From positions 5,595,199 through 5,659,198 of the forward strand of contig CP000875.1 in NCBI GenBank assembly GCA_000018565.1: a DNA stretch of 64,000 bases, written 5' to 3'. This document shows, in pieces, positions 1 through 8,280 of the stretch (the stretch's first letter is position 1; each line of letters starts with the position of its first letter). Under the pieces are notes generated by a model. The model saw only the letters and a list, made by a program, of their open reading frames with translations, was not told the origin of the DNA and did no database searches. The DNA comes from Herpetosiphon aurantiacus DSM 785. GTDB lineage: Bacteria > Chloroflexota > Chloroflexia > Chloroflexales > Herpetosiphonaceae. The translations under genes and the position numbers were made by a program.

Positions 1-965
1 TGGGTTTGGGCAAACTGGTAGGCCTCATTGGCAAAATACCAAGCTTCATCAGCGCGATTTAATGCGTGCAAAGCTCGCACATTCGCCAACAAAGCCCAAG
101 CCTCATCGCGGGAATGGAGCCGCTTGCGAGCTAATTCGAGGGCTTCGCGTGAAAAATCGAGCGCTCGTTCGCCCAGCTTTAATTGTAAGGCGATTTCGGC
201 TCGCCACATCGTCGCGTCTTGGTGATCGCTGGCAGAATCGTAGGCCAAGGCACTAGCAACATTTTCGCAAAACAAATCAAATGCTGCCTGAAGATTGCCT
301 TGTTGATAATGAAGATGGGCCAAATAACGACGAGCGGTGATCATCCACGCTGGGTTGCCTTCGCGCTGCGCATATTCAAAAGACAGCAACCCATAGCGCA
401 AGGCTTCGGCAGGCTCCTCGCGATGTGAATGCAAGCGTTGCAGCACCCGATAAAAGACGTAGCGGTAGAAATCAGCGGAGTAGGTATCGTGGCGAATCAG
501 GCCTAAGCCTTGTTGAGCGTATTGCAACGCATCATCATACTCTTGCATGGTCATGGCATTGCTGGCCAACAAGCGTAGACAATCGAGTTGCCAAGCAGTG
601 GTATTGCGGGCTTGAGCTTGTTGCAAACAATCGAGCAACAAGGTTTTAATTTCGCCCCAACGTCCTTTCAAATCAAGGTCGATCAGCGCACTGCACAGCC
701 GAATTGTGGCAACTAATTCATAGTGTGGTTCGCGCAATTGGCGTGCCCGCGCCAACATCGTGGTTGCCACCTCAAGCGCCTGCTGGCTCTGATCCAAGTT
801 CATCAGGGCTGCGGTGAGCTTTTGGTAGCACAGCAATTCGTTATCGCCGTCGGATTCTTGGCGTGCGGCGACAATTCCCTGCTCCAACAAACTCGCAGCG
901 CTGCGAAACTGACCTTGCCGAAAAAGCTGAGTTGCTTGATTACAAAGATCGGCAGCGTAACCCAT
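1..965 (-). CDS. TPR-repeat protein, C-terminus beyond left edge
   Basis: An uninterrupted reading frame of 321 codons runs on the minus strand from an ATG at 963-965 out of the left edge, so the protein is incomplete at its C-terminus. A GGGAGG ribosome-binding site lies about 8 bases before the ATG. The product is almost entirely amphipathic helix, rich in Ala, Leu, Gln and Tyr, with repeated alternating patterns of the TPR type (for example ALEVATTMLARARQ, ALQYAQQGLGLIRH and ALRYGLLSFEYAQR). No signal peptide or membrane segment is seen. TPR arrays usually mediate protein contacts. In related bacteria they are often fused to a C-terminal output domain, which would lie outside the window. 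The specific role cannot be assigned. Confidence 0.85.
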   Translation of the reverse strand, partial: MGYAADLCNQATQLFRQGQFRSAASLLEQGIVAARQESDGDNELLCYQKLTAALMNLDQSQQALEVATTMLARARQLREPHYELVATIRLCSALIDLDLKGRWGEIKTLLLDCLQQAQARNTTAWQLDCLRLLASNAMTMQEYDDALQYAQQGLGLIRHDTYSADFYRYVFYRVLQRLHSHREEPAEALRYGLLSFEYAQREGNPAWMITARRYLAHLHYQQGNLQAAFDLFCENVASALAYDSASDHQDATMWRAEIALQLKLGERALDFSREALELARKRLHSRDEAWALLANVRALHALNRADEAWYFANEAYQFAQT

Positions 966-1036
966 CGCACCAACCTCCCGCCATTGGACAACCTGAGACC
1001 AGCATGCGGTAGGGGCTTGCTGGCCTCATTGTCGGT

Positions 1037-1555
1037 TTAGTATTGAATTTGGGCGTAAAATGGCCGATTGCCAAGTTTTTCGCGCCCACCTAAAAAGGTC
1101 AATTCAATTAAAAAAGCTGCCTCAACCACCTCAGCCCCGAGTTGGTTGAGCAAATCGCAGGCCGCGACCACGGTTCCCCCAGTTGCCAAGAGATCATCGA
1201 CAACCACAACCCGATCGCCAGCTTGCAAGGCATCGTTATGAATTTCCAAGCGATTAGTGCCATATTCCAAGCTATAATCTACGCCAATGGTTTGGGCTGG
1301 CAATTTGCCAGGTTTACGAATTGGCACAAAGCCAATCCCCAACCGTAATGCCAAAGGCGCACCAAAAATAAAACCACGTGATTCAATCCCGACAATCGCT
1401 TGTAATTGTTGGTTGGCATAGCGCTGAGCAAAGTGCTCAATCGCTGCATCGAAAGCTTGAGCATTGCCCAACAACGGCGTAATATCTTTAAACTGAACCC
1501 CAGGAATTGGAAAATCGGGGATATTGCGAACAAACTGGGTTAAATCGAGGCTCAT
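1037..1555 (-). CDS. apt: adenine phosphoribosyltransferase
   Basis: Cytoplasmic purine-salvage enzyme that makes AMP and pyrophosphate from adenine and PRPP. The 172-residue length is normal for Apt. The PRPP-binding loop VVVVDDLLATGGT lies near residues 117-129. The N-terminal FPIPGVQFKDITPLL segment and the GIESRGFIFGAPLA segment are family hallmarks. Its ATG overlaps the stop of the upstream unknown gene in an ATGA junction, so the two are probably translated together. The neighbouring TPR gene starts about 70 bases downstream on the same strand. Confidence 0.96.
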   Translation of the reverse strand: MSLDLTQFVRNIPDFPIPGVQFKDITPLLGNAQAFDAAIEHFAQRYANQQLQAIVGIESRGFIFGAPLALRLGIGFVPIRKPGKLPAQTIGVDYSLEYGTNRLEIHNDALQAGDRVVVVDDLLATGGTVVAACDLLNQLGAEVVEAAFLIELTFLGGREKLGNRPFYAQIQY

Positions 1556-1989
1556 TCAATAATTTCCTTGGCCGCACCTGGCCCAGCTTCAATATAACGG
1601 CGAGCAGCAGCCACTAATTGGGTTAGCCGACCATCAACAATCTTGCGCCATTCGGCTGATTCTTGATCAGTTAATGCACCGCCCCCATAATGCAACTCCA
1701 TGGCTAGCTCCCAGCCACGGCGCAAAGCAAATTTTTCGATAATCGCCTGACGATCTTCGGGCCAGCGTTTGATATAGCGTTGAAACGCCGTCACTAATTT
1801 TTTGGAGCCATCAGCGTTGAGTGCGGGCAAGTCGAAATAGTTGTTATTGGCATCTTCCGGCGCAGGGCTTTTGGCGCTCGAAAAGTAAATTGTTTGGGTG
1901 GTAAAACAATAGCGTGCCTGACCTGCCTTCTCATAATCGCCGGGATTGCTGGCAATTGCCCCAATCAACATGCGATCAGTGATTGTCAT
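1552..1989 (-). CDS. unknown protein coupled to apt
   Basis: A 145-residue soluble protein that I do not recognise. The start is an ATG with an AGGAG site about 6 bases upstream, and the stop overlaps the apt start (ATGA), which supports a real, co-translated gene. The sequence is mixed alpha/beta with a central acidic and Asn-rich patch (PAPEDANNN) and a helical C-terminal half containing RRGWELAMELHYGGGALTD. There is no signal peptide, membrane span or obvious catalytic motif. The tight linkage to a purine salvage gene is the only functional hint. Confidence 0.75.
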   Translation of the reverse strand: MTITDRMLIGAIASNPGDYEKAGQARYCFTTQTIYFSSAKSPAPEDANNNYFDLPALNADGSKKLVTAFQRYIKRWPEDRQAIIEKFALRRGWELAMELHYGGGALTDQESAEWRKIVDGRLTQLVAAARRYIEAGPGAAKEIIE

Positions 1990-2067
1990 AGGCTACTCCT
2001 GTCTGGATTGTGCTATATCGAGTCTAGCATAGCCAACTCGCCATCGCAAGTTAGCGACCATGGCGCG

Positions 2068-2808
2068 TCAGCAGGCCGCTTGAATCGTAATAGCTTCAGC
2101 TACTAGCGCAGTACGAACGGCTTGGGCAAAAGCCAGTGCTTGCGGGGTATCGCTATGCAAACACAAACTTTGCACGGTTAACCTAATTGGTAGCTTAGTA
2201 TAACTTGGAAATGGCATGCCTTTGGCAAGCGCTAAAGCCTGTTGGAGTGCCACATTCGGTTCATGATGCACAGCTCCAGCCAAGCTGCGCGACCGCAAGC
2301 AACCATCAATTTCGTAAGCTCGGTCGATAAAGCCTTCGGCGATTGTTTGCAAGCCCGCCGTTGCCGCTTGTTCGAGCAACGAGCTACCCGCCAACCCCAT
2401 CAGCGCAAGGCTTGGATCGATGGTTTGGATTGTTGTAATCAGCAGTTGCGCTAAATCAGAATCAATCGCAGCCTGATTATATAAAGCGCCATGGGGTTTA
2501 ACATAGTGTACCTTAGTCCCTTGCTCAGTCGCCAAACGTTGTAACTGTGTAATCTGCGCGGTTAAGCTAGCTTGCAATTGGCTTGGCTCAAGTTCAAGCA
2601 CCACCCGCCCAAAATGCGCCCGATCAGGGTAGCTGGGGTGTGCGCCGACACAAAGGTTGTGTTGCTGAGCCAATTGCAAGGCCGTTCGCATGCTTGCTTG
2701 ATCGCCAGCATGGCCGCCACAAGCAATATTGCACGACGAAAGCAGCGACATTAATTCAGCATCAAAATCGCTGCCTTCGCCCAAATCGGCATTGAGATCG
2801 ATGATCAT
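2068..2808 (-). CDS. pxpA: 5-oxoprolinase subunit A (LamB/YcsF family)
   Basis: Family member of the ATP-dependent 5-oxoprolinase subunit PxpA, which acts on pyroglutamate in the cytoplasm. The N-terminus MIIDLNADLGEG and the segments NIACGGHAGD and GAHPSYPDR are diagnostic, as is VKPHGALYN. I chose the ATG at 2806-2808 because it gives the usual family N-terminus and an ATGA overlap with the upstream mscS stop. A TTG nine bases earlier is in frame but less likely. The partner subunits PxpB and PxpC, often adjacent, are not in this window, so they would have to be encoded elsewhere. Confidence 0.93.
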   Translation of the reverse strand: MIIDLNADLGEGSDFDAELMSLLSSCNIACGGHAGDQASMRTALQLAQQHNLCVGAHPSYPDRAHFGRVVLELEPSQLQASLTAQITQLQRLATEQGTKVHYVKPHGALYNQAAIDSDLAQLLITTIQTIDPSLALMGLAGSSLLEQAATAGLQTIAEGFIDRAYEIDGCLRSRSLAGAVHHEPNVALQQALALAKGMPFPSYTKLPIRLTVQSLCLHSDTPQALAFAQAVRTALVAEAITIQAAC

Positions 2809-3593
2809 GCCAGCCAATCCTCGGCTAGGGCTTTGGCTCGCAAGCGGCCAGCTAAATTCGAGCGTACTACGTTGCTATCTATACCTTTGGATGGCAACCA
2901 AAAACGGGTTTCGACAATCAAACCATCAGCTTTAACGGCGGTAATCAGCACCTCGGCAGCAGGTTTTTCGAGCACATGCTCGGTTGTCCGAGCTATTTCA
3001 GCTAAGCCCTGGACAACTGGGGCGGAATCCACATCGCGTTTGAGGGTCAGTTCAACGCTATGGCGACGCTGCACATAGCGGGTCAGATTGGTAATTGTGC
3101 CAGTGTAAATCGTGGCATTCGGCACCATCACTTCGCGACCATCGGCAGTGCGCATAGTAGTGGCACGTACTGCAATATCGGTGACTGTGCCCTCGTCGTT
3201 GCCAACTAAAATGCGGTCACCCACCCGAAACGGGCGCTGAAACAGCAACAAAATCCCAGCGGCCAAGTTTTTTGTGATGTCTTGTAAGGCAAAACCGATG
3301 ATCAAGCCGCTTACCCCCAAGCCTGCCACAAACGAAAGCGCCAGTTGGCCCCAGCCCATCACTAGCAACACAATCACCAAACCAGCCACTATCACCAAAA
3401 TTCGCACCAAGCGCAGAATCAAGTTTTCAGCTTCGCTGGGTAATTCCACCCGCTTTAATACCCGATTGGTTGCGCCATTGGCTAATCGAATGCCATAGCG
3501 TAAGGTGAGCAAAACCACAATTGCCGCTAAAATTCGTGGCAGCACCCGAATCGCAAAATCCTGCGCTTGTTCCGACCACAGATTCCAATCCAT
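2805..3593 (-). CDS. MscS-family mechanosensitive ion channel
   Basis: A 262-residue small-conductance mechanosensitive channel that would open in the inner membrane under hypo-osmotic stress. Two hydrophobic helices (about residues 18-35 and 63-83) precede the pore-lining helix, which has the Gly/Ala-rich pattern FVAGLGVSGLIIGFALQD around residues 88-105. This is followed by the beta domain with PFRVGDRILVGNDEGTV and the VPNATIYTGTITNLTR segment. The length matches minimal MscS. It overlaps pxpA and begins 21 bases after the DUF4230 gene, so the three probably share a transcript. Confidence 0.93.
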   Translation of the reverse strand: MDWNLWSEQAQDFAIRVLPRILAAIVVLLTLRYGIRLANGATNRVLKRVELPSEAENLILRLVRILVIVAGLVIVLLVMGWGQLALSFVAGLGVSGLIIGFALQDITKNLAAGILLLFQRPFRVGDRILVGNDEGTVTDIAVRATTMRTADGREVMVPNATIYTGTITNLTRYVQRRHSVELTLKRDVDSAPVVQGLAEIARTTEHVLEKPAAEVLITAVKADGLIVETRFWLPSKGIDSNVVRSNLAGRLRAKALAEDWLA

Positions 3594-3614
3594 ACCATAA
3601 CCCTCATACTTGGC

Positions 3615-4277
3615 TTATTGCGATTTTGTTGAATAGAGCACGGAGCCATTCGAGGCGCGAATCGTAATATTTTTATAGCCAACATCAGTTAACAAACGCC
3701 CAAGCTCCTCGCTAGCTTGTTGCTGTGATTGCGAAAGAATGCCTTTTTCAAGCGCATCTTGGCGCACTTGTTCGCGCAAGGTGTTTTGAGCTTCGACCGT
3801 CATGTCGGCAATTTCATGCGAACAGCCTGGCAGCCATTTGGGCGTATCTTGGGCAATAATTCGGCTATTTTGAGTATCAAGCTCGTTGCTCAGCAATTCA
3901 GCATCGGGCAACACAATTTCAACTGTGGCTTGGTCGGGGTAGCCATCATTGCTCACAATCAAACGTTCTTCGCTAATTTTGCTCAAATCAATGCCCGCTT
4001 GGACATTGAAATAGCCCAAATAGGTAATTTCTTCGGTGCAAGCCCCTAGCAAGCCATGTTCGCGAATAATCGTTGTATCTTTGGTGAAACTCATCGCGAG
4101 GGTTGAAAGCTTGGCTTGGCGCTTGATCGCTTGGAGTACCGTCATACCTGGCTTGATCGTCGAGGTTGGTTGGGCCATCAATCCATCAAAGCCGAGCGAT
4201 GGTGATAAAAACGCATAGCCAACCGTCCCGATCAGCGCCAACACCAACACCAGCATAAGCATCGTTCGAATTCGCAT
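3615..4277 (-). CDS. DUF4230-family membrane-anchored protein
   Basis: A 220-residue protein with one N-terminal hydrophobic helix (residues 5-24) that can act as a signal anchor, leaving the rest outside the membrane. The features GACTEEITYLGYFNVQAGID, LPDAELLSNELD and the C-terminal LLTDVGYKNITIRAS match the DUF4230 pattern as I know it. The biochemical role of that family is not established. The ATG has a strong GGGAGG site upstream. It is the first gene of the mscS-pxpA run. Confidence 0.8.
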   Translation of the reverse strand: MRIRTMLMLVLVLALIGTVGYAFLSPSLGFDGLMAQPTSTIKPGMTVLQAIKRQAKLSTLAMSFTKDTTIIREHGLLGACTEEITYLGYFNVQAGIDLSKISEERLIVSNDGYPDQATVEIVLPDAELLSNELDTQNSRIIAQDTPKWLPGCSHEIADMTVEAQNTLREQVRQDALEKGILSQSQQQASEELGRLLTDVGYKNITIRASNGSVLYSTKSQ

Positions 4278-4333
4278 AGGGTTATCCTCCCCACTATGTG
4301 TAATCGCTTATGATTTTAGCATTTGCCTATATT

Positions 4334-4433
4334 CCCTCATCCCCAACCCTTCTCCCACATGGCGGGAGAAGGGAGTTTGATTTAGTGATTCCCCCTCACT
4401 CGCTAGGAGGGATAGGGGGCTAGGGGGTGAGGG
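4334..4433. repeat. palindromic intergenic repeat, family A, copy 1
   Basis: About 100 bases bounded by the inverted ends CCCTCAT and GGGGGTGAGGG. Between them are two internal hairpins: a CTTCTCCC/GGGAGAAG pair and a second, more degenerate CCCCCTC/GAGGG-type arm. The same architecture recurs at 9230-9331 and 18284-18393, and in altered form at 58602-58814. It encodes nothing and resembles a REP or MITE-like element. Confidence 0.75.
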
Positions 4434-4510
4434 CTGAGGTTTGCCAAATTCTATAAACTATTACAACTATGAAATAGCCTTACGCGCGATTATAGTAGCC
4501 GAGATTAAGC

Positions 4511-4553
4511 CAAAAAACAAAAGAAGCGTCCCACAATTTGTGGAACGCTTCTT
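4511..4553 (-). terminator. intrinsic terminator of NlpC/P60 gene
   Basis: Inverted arms AAGAAGCGT...ACGCTTCTT (4521-4553) form a stem of about 15 pairs. On the minus strand the stem is followed by a T-rich tract (complement of 4511-4520). It lies just past the stop of the hydrolase gene. Confidence 0.88.
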
Positions 4554-4580
4554 GCATTGAACAGGTGTATGAAACAGCAA

Positions 4581-6251
4581 CTAGCGATAAGGCCGCAACG
4601 CGCCGTAATAGTGATTGAGCCAGTAGCTGCTATAGATGCTGACTGCACCAACCCCCGAAGCGGGAGTCATCGCATTGACCATCACACCACCGCCAACGTA
4701 GATGCCTACGTGGGTGATGCCCGGGCCAGCAGTGCCAGCATAGAACAGCAAATCGCCTGGTTGCAAGTTGCTCATGCTTCCGATGAAGGTGCCATAAGCG
4801 CTGCTATATTGGCCAGCGGCACTGTGGGGCAAGCTGACCCCAACTTGGCGATACAAATACTTGGTCAAGCCGCTGCAATCGAAGCCGCTGCTTGGGCTTT
4901 CGCCGCCCCAGCGATAGTTGTAGCCAACATAGGCCCAAGCCATCGAAGCAACGTCGCCGCTAGCAGTACCACCACCGCCGCCACCGCCACCAGCAGGTTG
5001 GCTAGGAGTGCTCTTTTTGGGGGCAGCTGGAGCAACTGGTAATGAGGGCACATTGGTTGTGAATGGTACACGGCGGAACACAAAGTTGCTGACATCAACT
5101 AAATCTTGTGAGATCCAGCCTTTGGTACCTTTGGCGGTTTGAACCTTGACCCATTCTTTGTAACGAGCTAATAAGGTTAATTCAGCGCCTTTGCTCAGTT
5201 TGCCCAATGAATCGAATTTGGTGCTTGGGCCAGAGCGCAAGTTGATGCCTTCATCAGTTGCCCAACCGACCAAATCGGGGTTAGCTGATGGAATCGATTC
5301 AGCTTCGGCGATCCGTTCGGCAACGCCAGCTTCAAGATTCAAGAATTCGGCTGAAACCCAACCCACATTACCTTCACCAGTTTCAATTTGATACCAGCCT
5401 TGATAGCGGGCCAACAATGAAACTTGGCTATCAATTCCCAGCTTTTTCATGCTGATGTAGTCAGTACCAGGGCCATCACGCAAGTTCAAATTATCTTGGG
5501 TGATCTTGCCCACTTTGGCTGGTGGTGGGGTTGGAATATTTTGGGCATCAGGCAAAGCATCGATCACCGATTGCTCTAAATCAAGCAAATCAGCGGCGAG
5601 CCAACCTTCTTGGCCGCCTTCGGTGCGCACTTGCACCCAATCGGCGTGGCGAGCCACAACGGTTACCTTGGTGCCTGGTTCTAATTTATCGAGACGATCG
5701 AATTCAGTGCTTGGGCCATTGCGCAAGTTGGCAATATCGGCGCTCACTACTGATTCGGGATAGGTCGGGTTGTTATTAACTGGGCGGCCTACTGGAATCA
5801 CCAACGAATCATCAAAATCGGGGCTGCTAATTGGCCCATCGCCAACACCTGGGTCAGGCGTAGCTTCTGAATCATTGAGAGCAGTCAACGGAGCTGGTTC
5901 GTTGCGGTGGGTCATGGTCATCAAGCCGAGTGCTGGCCGAACTTGGCGTTCAGCAGTTGGCGATGCGCTGACCAAGAGTGCAGTATCTACCTGAGGCTTA
6001 GTGGCATCTTTGTTGACAACTAAACCAACTGGTAAGAGCGAAAGCACCATAAGATGAAGTAGGTAGCGCCGTGGAGCTTTGCGCAGGTACGATGGAACCG
6101 CACGAAGTGCAGAAACCGAACGGGCGTTAACGCGCTGGCGTAAACTGGTCGTTCGTAAAAGCGAATTTTCGTTGTTCACAGCCCGCTGCTGGAAGTCTTG
6201 CAGATCATGATCTTCTTGGATCAGATCATTCGAGGACTTAGCATCTTGCAT
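4581..6251 (-). CDS. SH3b-repeat NlpC/P60 cell-wall endopeptidase
   Basis: A 556-residue exported peptidoglycan hydrolase that would cut peptide stems. A basic N-terminal region precedes a hydrophobic segment at residues 63-79 that serves as a signal or anchor. Three bacterial SH3 domains follow at about residues 170-230, 247-310 and 328-390, each with an LR(N/D/S)GPST-like start. A Pro- and Gly-rich linker with nine consecutive Gly leads to the C-terminal NlpC/P60 domain. Its catalytic Cys is about residue 459 in GFDCSGL and the His is about 514 in GITHVGIYVG. A GGGAGG site lies upstream of the ATG. The gene stands alone behind a 450-base AT-rich region and ends at a strong terminator. Confidence 0.93.
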   Translation of the reverse strand: MQDAKSSNDLIQEDHDLQDFQQRAVNNENSLLRTTSLRQRVNARSVSALRAVPSYLRKAPRRYLLHLMVLSLLPVGLVVNKDATKPQVDTALLVSASPTAERQVRPALGLMTMTHRNEPAPLTALNDSEATPDPGVGDGPISSPDFDDSLVIPVGRPVNNNPTYPESVVSADIANLRNGPSTEFDRLDKLEPGTKVTVVARHADWVQVRTEGGQEGWLAADLLDLEQSVIDALPDAQNIPTPPPAKVGKITQDNLNLRDGPGTDYISMKKLGIDSQVSLLARYQGWYQIETGEGNVGWVSAEFLNLEAGVAERIAEAESIPSANPDLVGWATDEGINLRSGPSTKFDSLGKLSKGAELTLLARYKEWVKVQTAKGTKGWISQDLVDVSNFVFRRVPFTTNVPSLPVAPAAPKKSTPSQPAGGGGGGGGTASGDVASMAWAYVGYNYRWGGESPSSGFDCSGLTKYLYRQVGVSLPHSAAGQYSSAYGTFIGSMSNLQPGDLLFYAGTAGPGITHVGIYVGGGVMVNAMTPASGVGAVSIYSSYWLNHYYGALRPYR

Positions 6252-6705
6252 GCAGCTGTAACCTCCCTATTATCGAATGCGGCTTAATGATATCGCACCG
6301 ACAATTAAATAATTAACGTTTATGCATCGTGCAATGCCGAGAGCGAAGTTAACATATTTGTGCCATGTTTGCAAATCTCAGCTATTTTTCAGACTACTGG
6401 CTTAAGCTTTTCAGATATTTATCAGATAGTACTTTTAGGCCATAGTAAAGCCTTAAATCAGCGTTTTCATCGTCAAATCAGCACATATTTTCTTGAAAGT
6501 GGATGAGAAAACTCTAATCATTATGTGATGTTAGGCACAAAGTTGACCATAATTAAGCTAAAAATTTAAGCACTTTTTTACCATTTTTCAGATATTTATT
6601 AATTTTAATTAACTAAGAAATTAAGCTTTTTGGCAATGATTCAGGTTTAAAATGCGCTAATTTAAAGGATTTAGCGCATCTGAATCATCCAAATCTGATC
6701 AAACC
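6252..6705. other. AT-rich intergenic region with direct repeats
   Basis: About 450 bases, distinctly more AT-rich than the surroundings, upstream of the NlpC/P60 gene. It contains a perfect 15-base direct repeat, TTTTCAGATATTTAT, at 6408-6422 and 6585-6599, and a related TTTTTCAGA near 6384. I looked for the conserved segments of the c-di-AMP riboswitch that often precedes such hydrolases and did not see them. No open frame is convincing. Confidence 0.6.
6638..6686. terminator. long hairpin downstream of glycosyltransferase
   Basis: GATTCAG (6638-6644) pairs with CTGAATC (6680-6686), and ATGCGCTAA (6652-6660) pairs with TTAGCGCAT (6671-6679), with a 7-base bulge on one side. It lies just past the stop of the minus-strand glycosyltransferase gene. 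No clear U-run follows, so it may be a weak terminator or a 3' stabilising stem. Confidence 0.5.
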
Positions 6706-7857
6706 CTAGGCTTTCTCATAAACCTTAAGCATCTGGGCGGTAAAGTGTTGCCAATTAAATTGGCTGGCTCGTTGTAAACCACGTTGGCGATATTCGTTAT
6801 TTAATTCAGCATCATTCAACATGCGCAACATTGCCATCGCCCAAGCCTCGGTATCGTGTGGCGGCAGCAAAATACCAGCCTCGCCGACAATTTCGGGCAT
6901 GCTGCTGGTATTCGAAGAAATCACGGGCGTACCACAACTCATCGCTTCTAATGGGGGCAAGCCAAAACCTTCATAGGTCGAGGGCCAAACAAATGCACTG
7001 GCTCCAGCAAATAGCGCGGCGTTTTCAGCATTCGTGACGCGCCCAGTAAAAATAATATCAGCAGCCAAATCTTCATCAAGAATTGTGGTTTCTAAAGCAG
7101 GAAAAAATGGCGAATTAGCCTTAGGACGGCTGCCAGCAATCACTAATTTAATTGGTTGCTCAATTCGGCGACGCACCCGCCCAAATGCCCGCAGCAATGT
7201 CGTGAGATTTTTGCGCACATCAAAGCCGCCGATATAATAAAAATAAGGCTGATTAAGATTAAAACGTTGCAAGGTTTGGCTAATCTGTTCATCTGTCTGC
7301 GGTTGATAATCAGGTGCAACGCCTTCGTAAATTGTATGCACGTGTAATGCATTAATATTCAATACATCAATAATATCATCGCGGGTATGGTCGGAGACTG
7401 CCACCAATTGACGACAACGGCGCACAGCACTCGTTGCCAGGGCAGTATAGGCTCGCATCGCCAACGAGCCACGGTATTCAGGCAAAATTAATGGAATAAT
7501 GTCGTGGACTGTTACCACAGTCGGCACTAATTGGCGACGTGGCGGCGCATAATAGGGCACATGCAACAGATCAACGGCTAAGCGCAAGGCGGCGCGGGGC
7601 AACTCAATTTGCTCATACCAAAGCTTGGCCAATTTAGGGTGTAGTTTATCAAACGGCGTTGGCACACGATCAACCGCAATATGCGGAATTTGAGGAATTT
7701 CGGCTTGGGTATAGGCTGGCAAAAACAACACATATTCGTGCTGAGGACCAACATGCGGCAAATGTTCAATTAAATGATGTAAATACTGACCGCTGCCCAC
7801 CATTGGTTCAGCCCAAAATGTGCCACTAATCCCAATCCGCACGATAGCTACTCCCAT
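6706..7857 (-). CDS. GT4-family glycosyltransferase
   Basis: A 383-residue GT-B fold glycosyltransferase, likely transferring a sugar from a nucleotide-sugar donor onto a glycan or lipid acceptor at the cytoplasmic membrane face. The N-terminal half has GSGQYLHHLIEHLP and the VTVHDIIPLI segment of the acceptor domain. The C-terminal half has YYIGGFDVRKNL, VIAGSR and the donor-binding EGFGLPPLEAMSCGTPV (the E-x7-E motif), typical of the mannosyltransferase-like branch. I placed the start at the ATG at 7857. An in-frame TTG 12 bases upstream is also possible. No other glycan genes adjoin it, so the substrate is unknown. Confidence 0.9.
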   Translation of the reverse strand: MGVAIVRIGISGTFWAEPMVGSGQYLHHLIEHLPHVGPQHEYVLFLPAYTQAEIPQIPHIAVDRVPTPFDKLHPKLAKLWYEQIELPRAALRLAVDLLHVPYYAPPRRQLVPTVVTVHDIIPLILPEYRGSLAMRAYTALATSAVRRCRQLVAVSDHTRDDIIDVLNINALHVHTIYEGVAPDYQPQTDEQISQTLQRFNLNQPYFYYIGGFDVRKNLTTLLRAFGRVRRRIEQPIKLVIAGSRPKANSPFFPALETTILDEDLAADIIFTGRVTNAENAALFAGASAFVWPSTYEGFGLPPLEAMSCGTPVISSNTSSMPEIVGEAGILLPPHDTEAWAMAMLRMLNDAELNNEYRQRGLQRASQFNWQHFTAQMLKVYEKA

Positions 7858-7906
7858 TACTGTGCCCAATCAGGCTGCATTATACCAGTGCTCAAGCCAG
7901 CCACGG

Positions 7907-8221
7907 TTATTGGCCAAACATCGCCGCCACCCACGTAATTAAAAAGATCGAGAAAATCGTGGGAATTGCACTAATTAATGGAAAGACGCTTTGGATAATT
8001 TGAAAACTTGCGCGTTTGCCTGTACTAATTTTGCTCAGATCATTCGGATGAATTTCCCATGTCTTGCCTTTGAAACGTTCGCTGCGCCGAATTTCAACCT
8101 GCCAGCGCTGGCTCAACCATTGACCAAAAAACCAATCTTCGGTTAAACGCACGCCGCGCAACCACCACAACACATTGCCTGCCAAAATCAAGGCAGTTAA
8201 AAATAATTGCATCCCGCTCAT
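7907..8221 (-). CDS. small two-helix membrane protein
   Basis: A 104-residue protein of unknown function. It has hydrophobic helices near the N-terminus (LFLTALILAGNVLWWL) and at the C-terminus (VFPLISAIPTIFSIFLITWV), with a basic middle region between them. I chose the ATG at 8221 because AGGAG sits 7 bases before it. An ATG six bases earlier would be only one base from that site. It lies between the SDR gene terminator and the glycosyltransferase on the same strand. No family is recognised. Confidence 0.65.
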   Translation of the reverse strand: MSGMQLFLTALILAGNVLWWLRGVRLTEDWFFGQWLSQRWQVEIRRSERFKGKTWEIHPNDLSKISTGKRASFQIIQSVFPLISAIPTIFSIFLITWVAAMFGQ

Positions 8222-8233
8222 CGCCATGCTCCT

Positions 8234-8268
8234 AAAAAACTAAGGCAGTGGCTGATTGTACCACTGCC
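8234..8268 (-). terminator. intrinsic terminator of SDR gene
   Basis: Perfect 8-base arms GGCAGTGG (8244-8251) and CCACTGCC (8261-8268). On the minus strand they are followed by TTAG and six T (complement of 8234-8239). The element lies 12 bases past the SDR stop and just before the ribosome-binding site of the next gene. Confidence 0.85.
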
Positions 8269-8280
8269 CCAGCCTAATAC

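Larger units (their letters stand above)
4278..4580. other. intergenic gap with repeat and terminator
   Basis: Non-coding stretch between the NlpC/P60 gene and the DUF4230 gene. It holds one copy of the long palindromic repeat (4334-4433) and the intrinsic terminator of the hydrolase (4511-4553). No further gene is seen. Confidence 0.8.

Noticed and set aside
6252-6705. Possible c-di-AMP riboswitch before the NlpC/P60 gene
   Set aside because: The conserved GGGGAACC-type segments of that class were not found on the minus strand.
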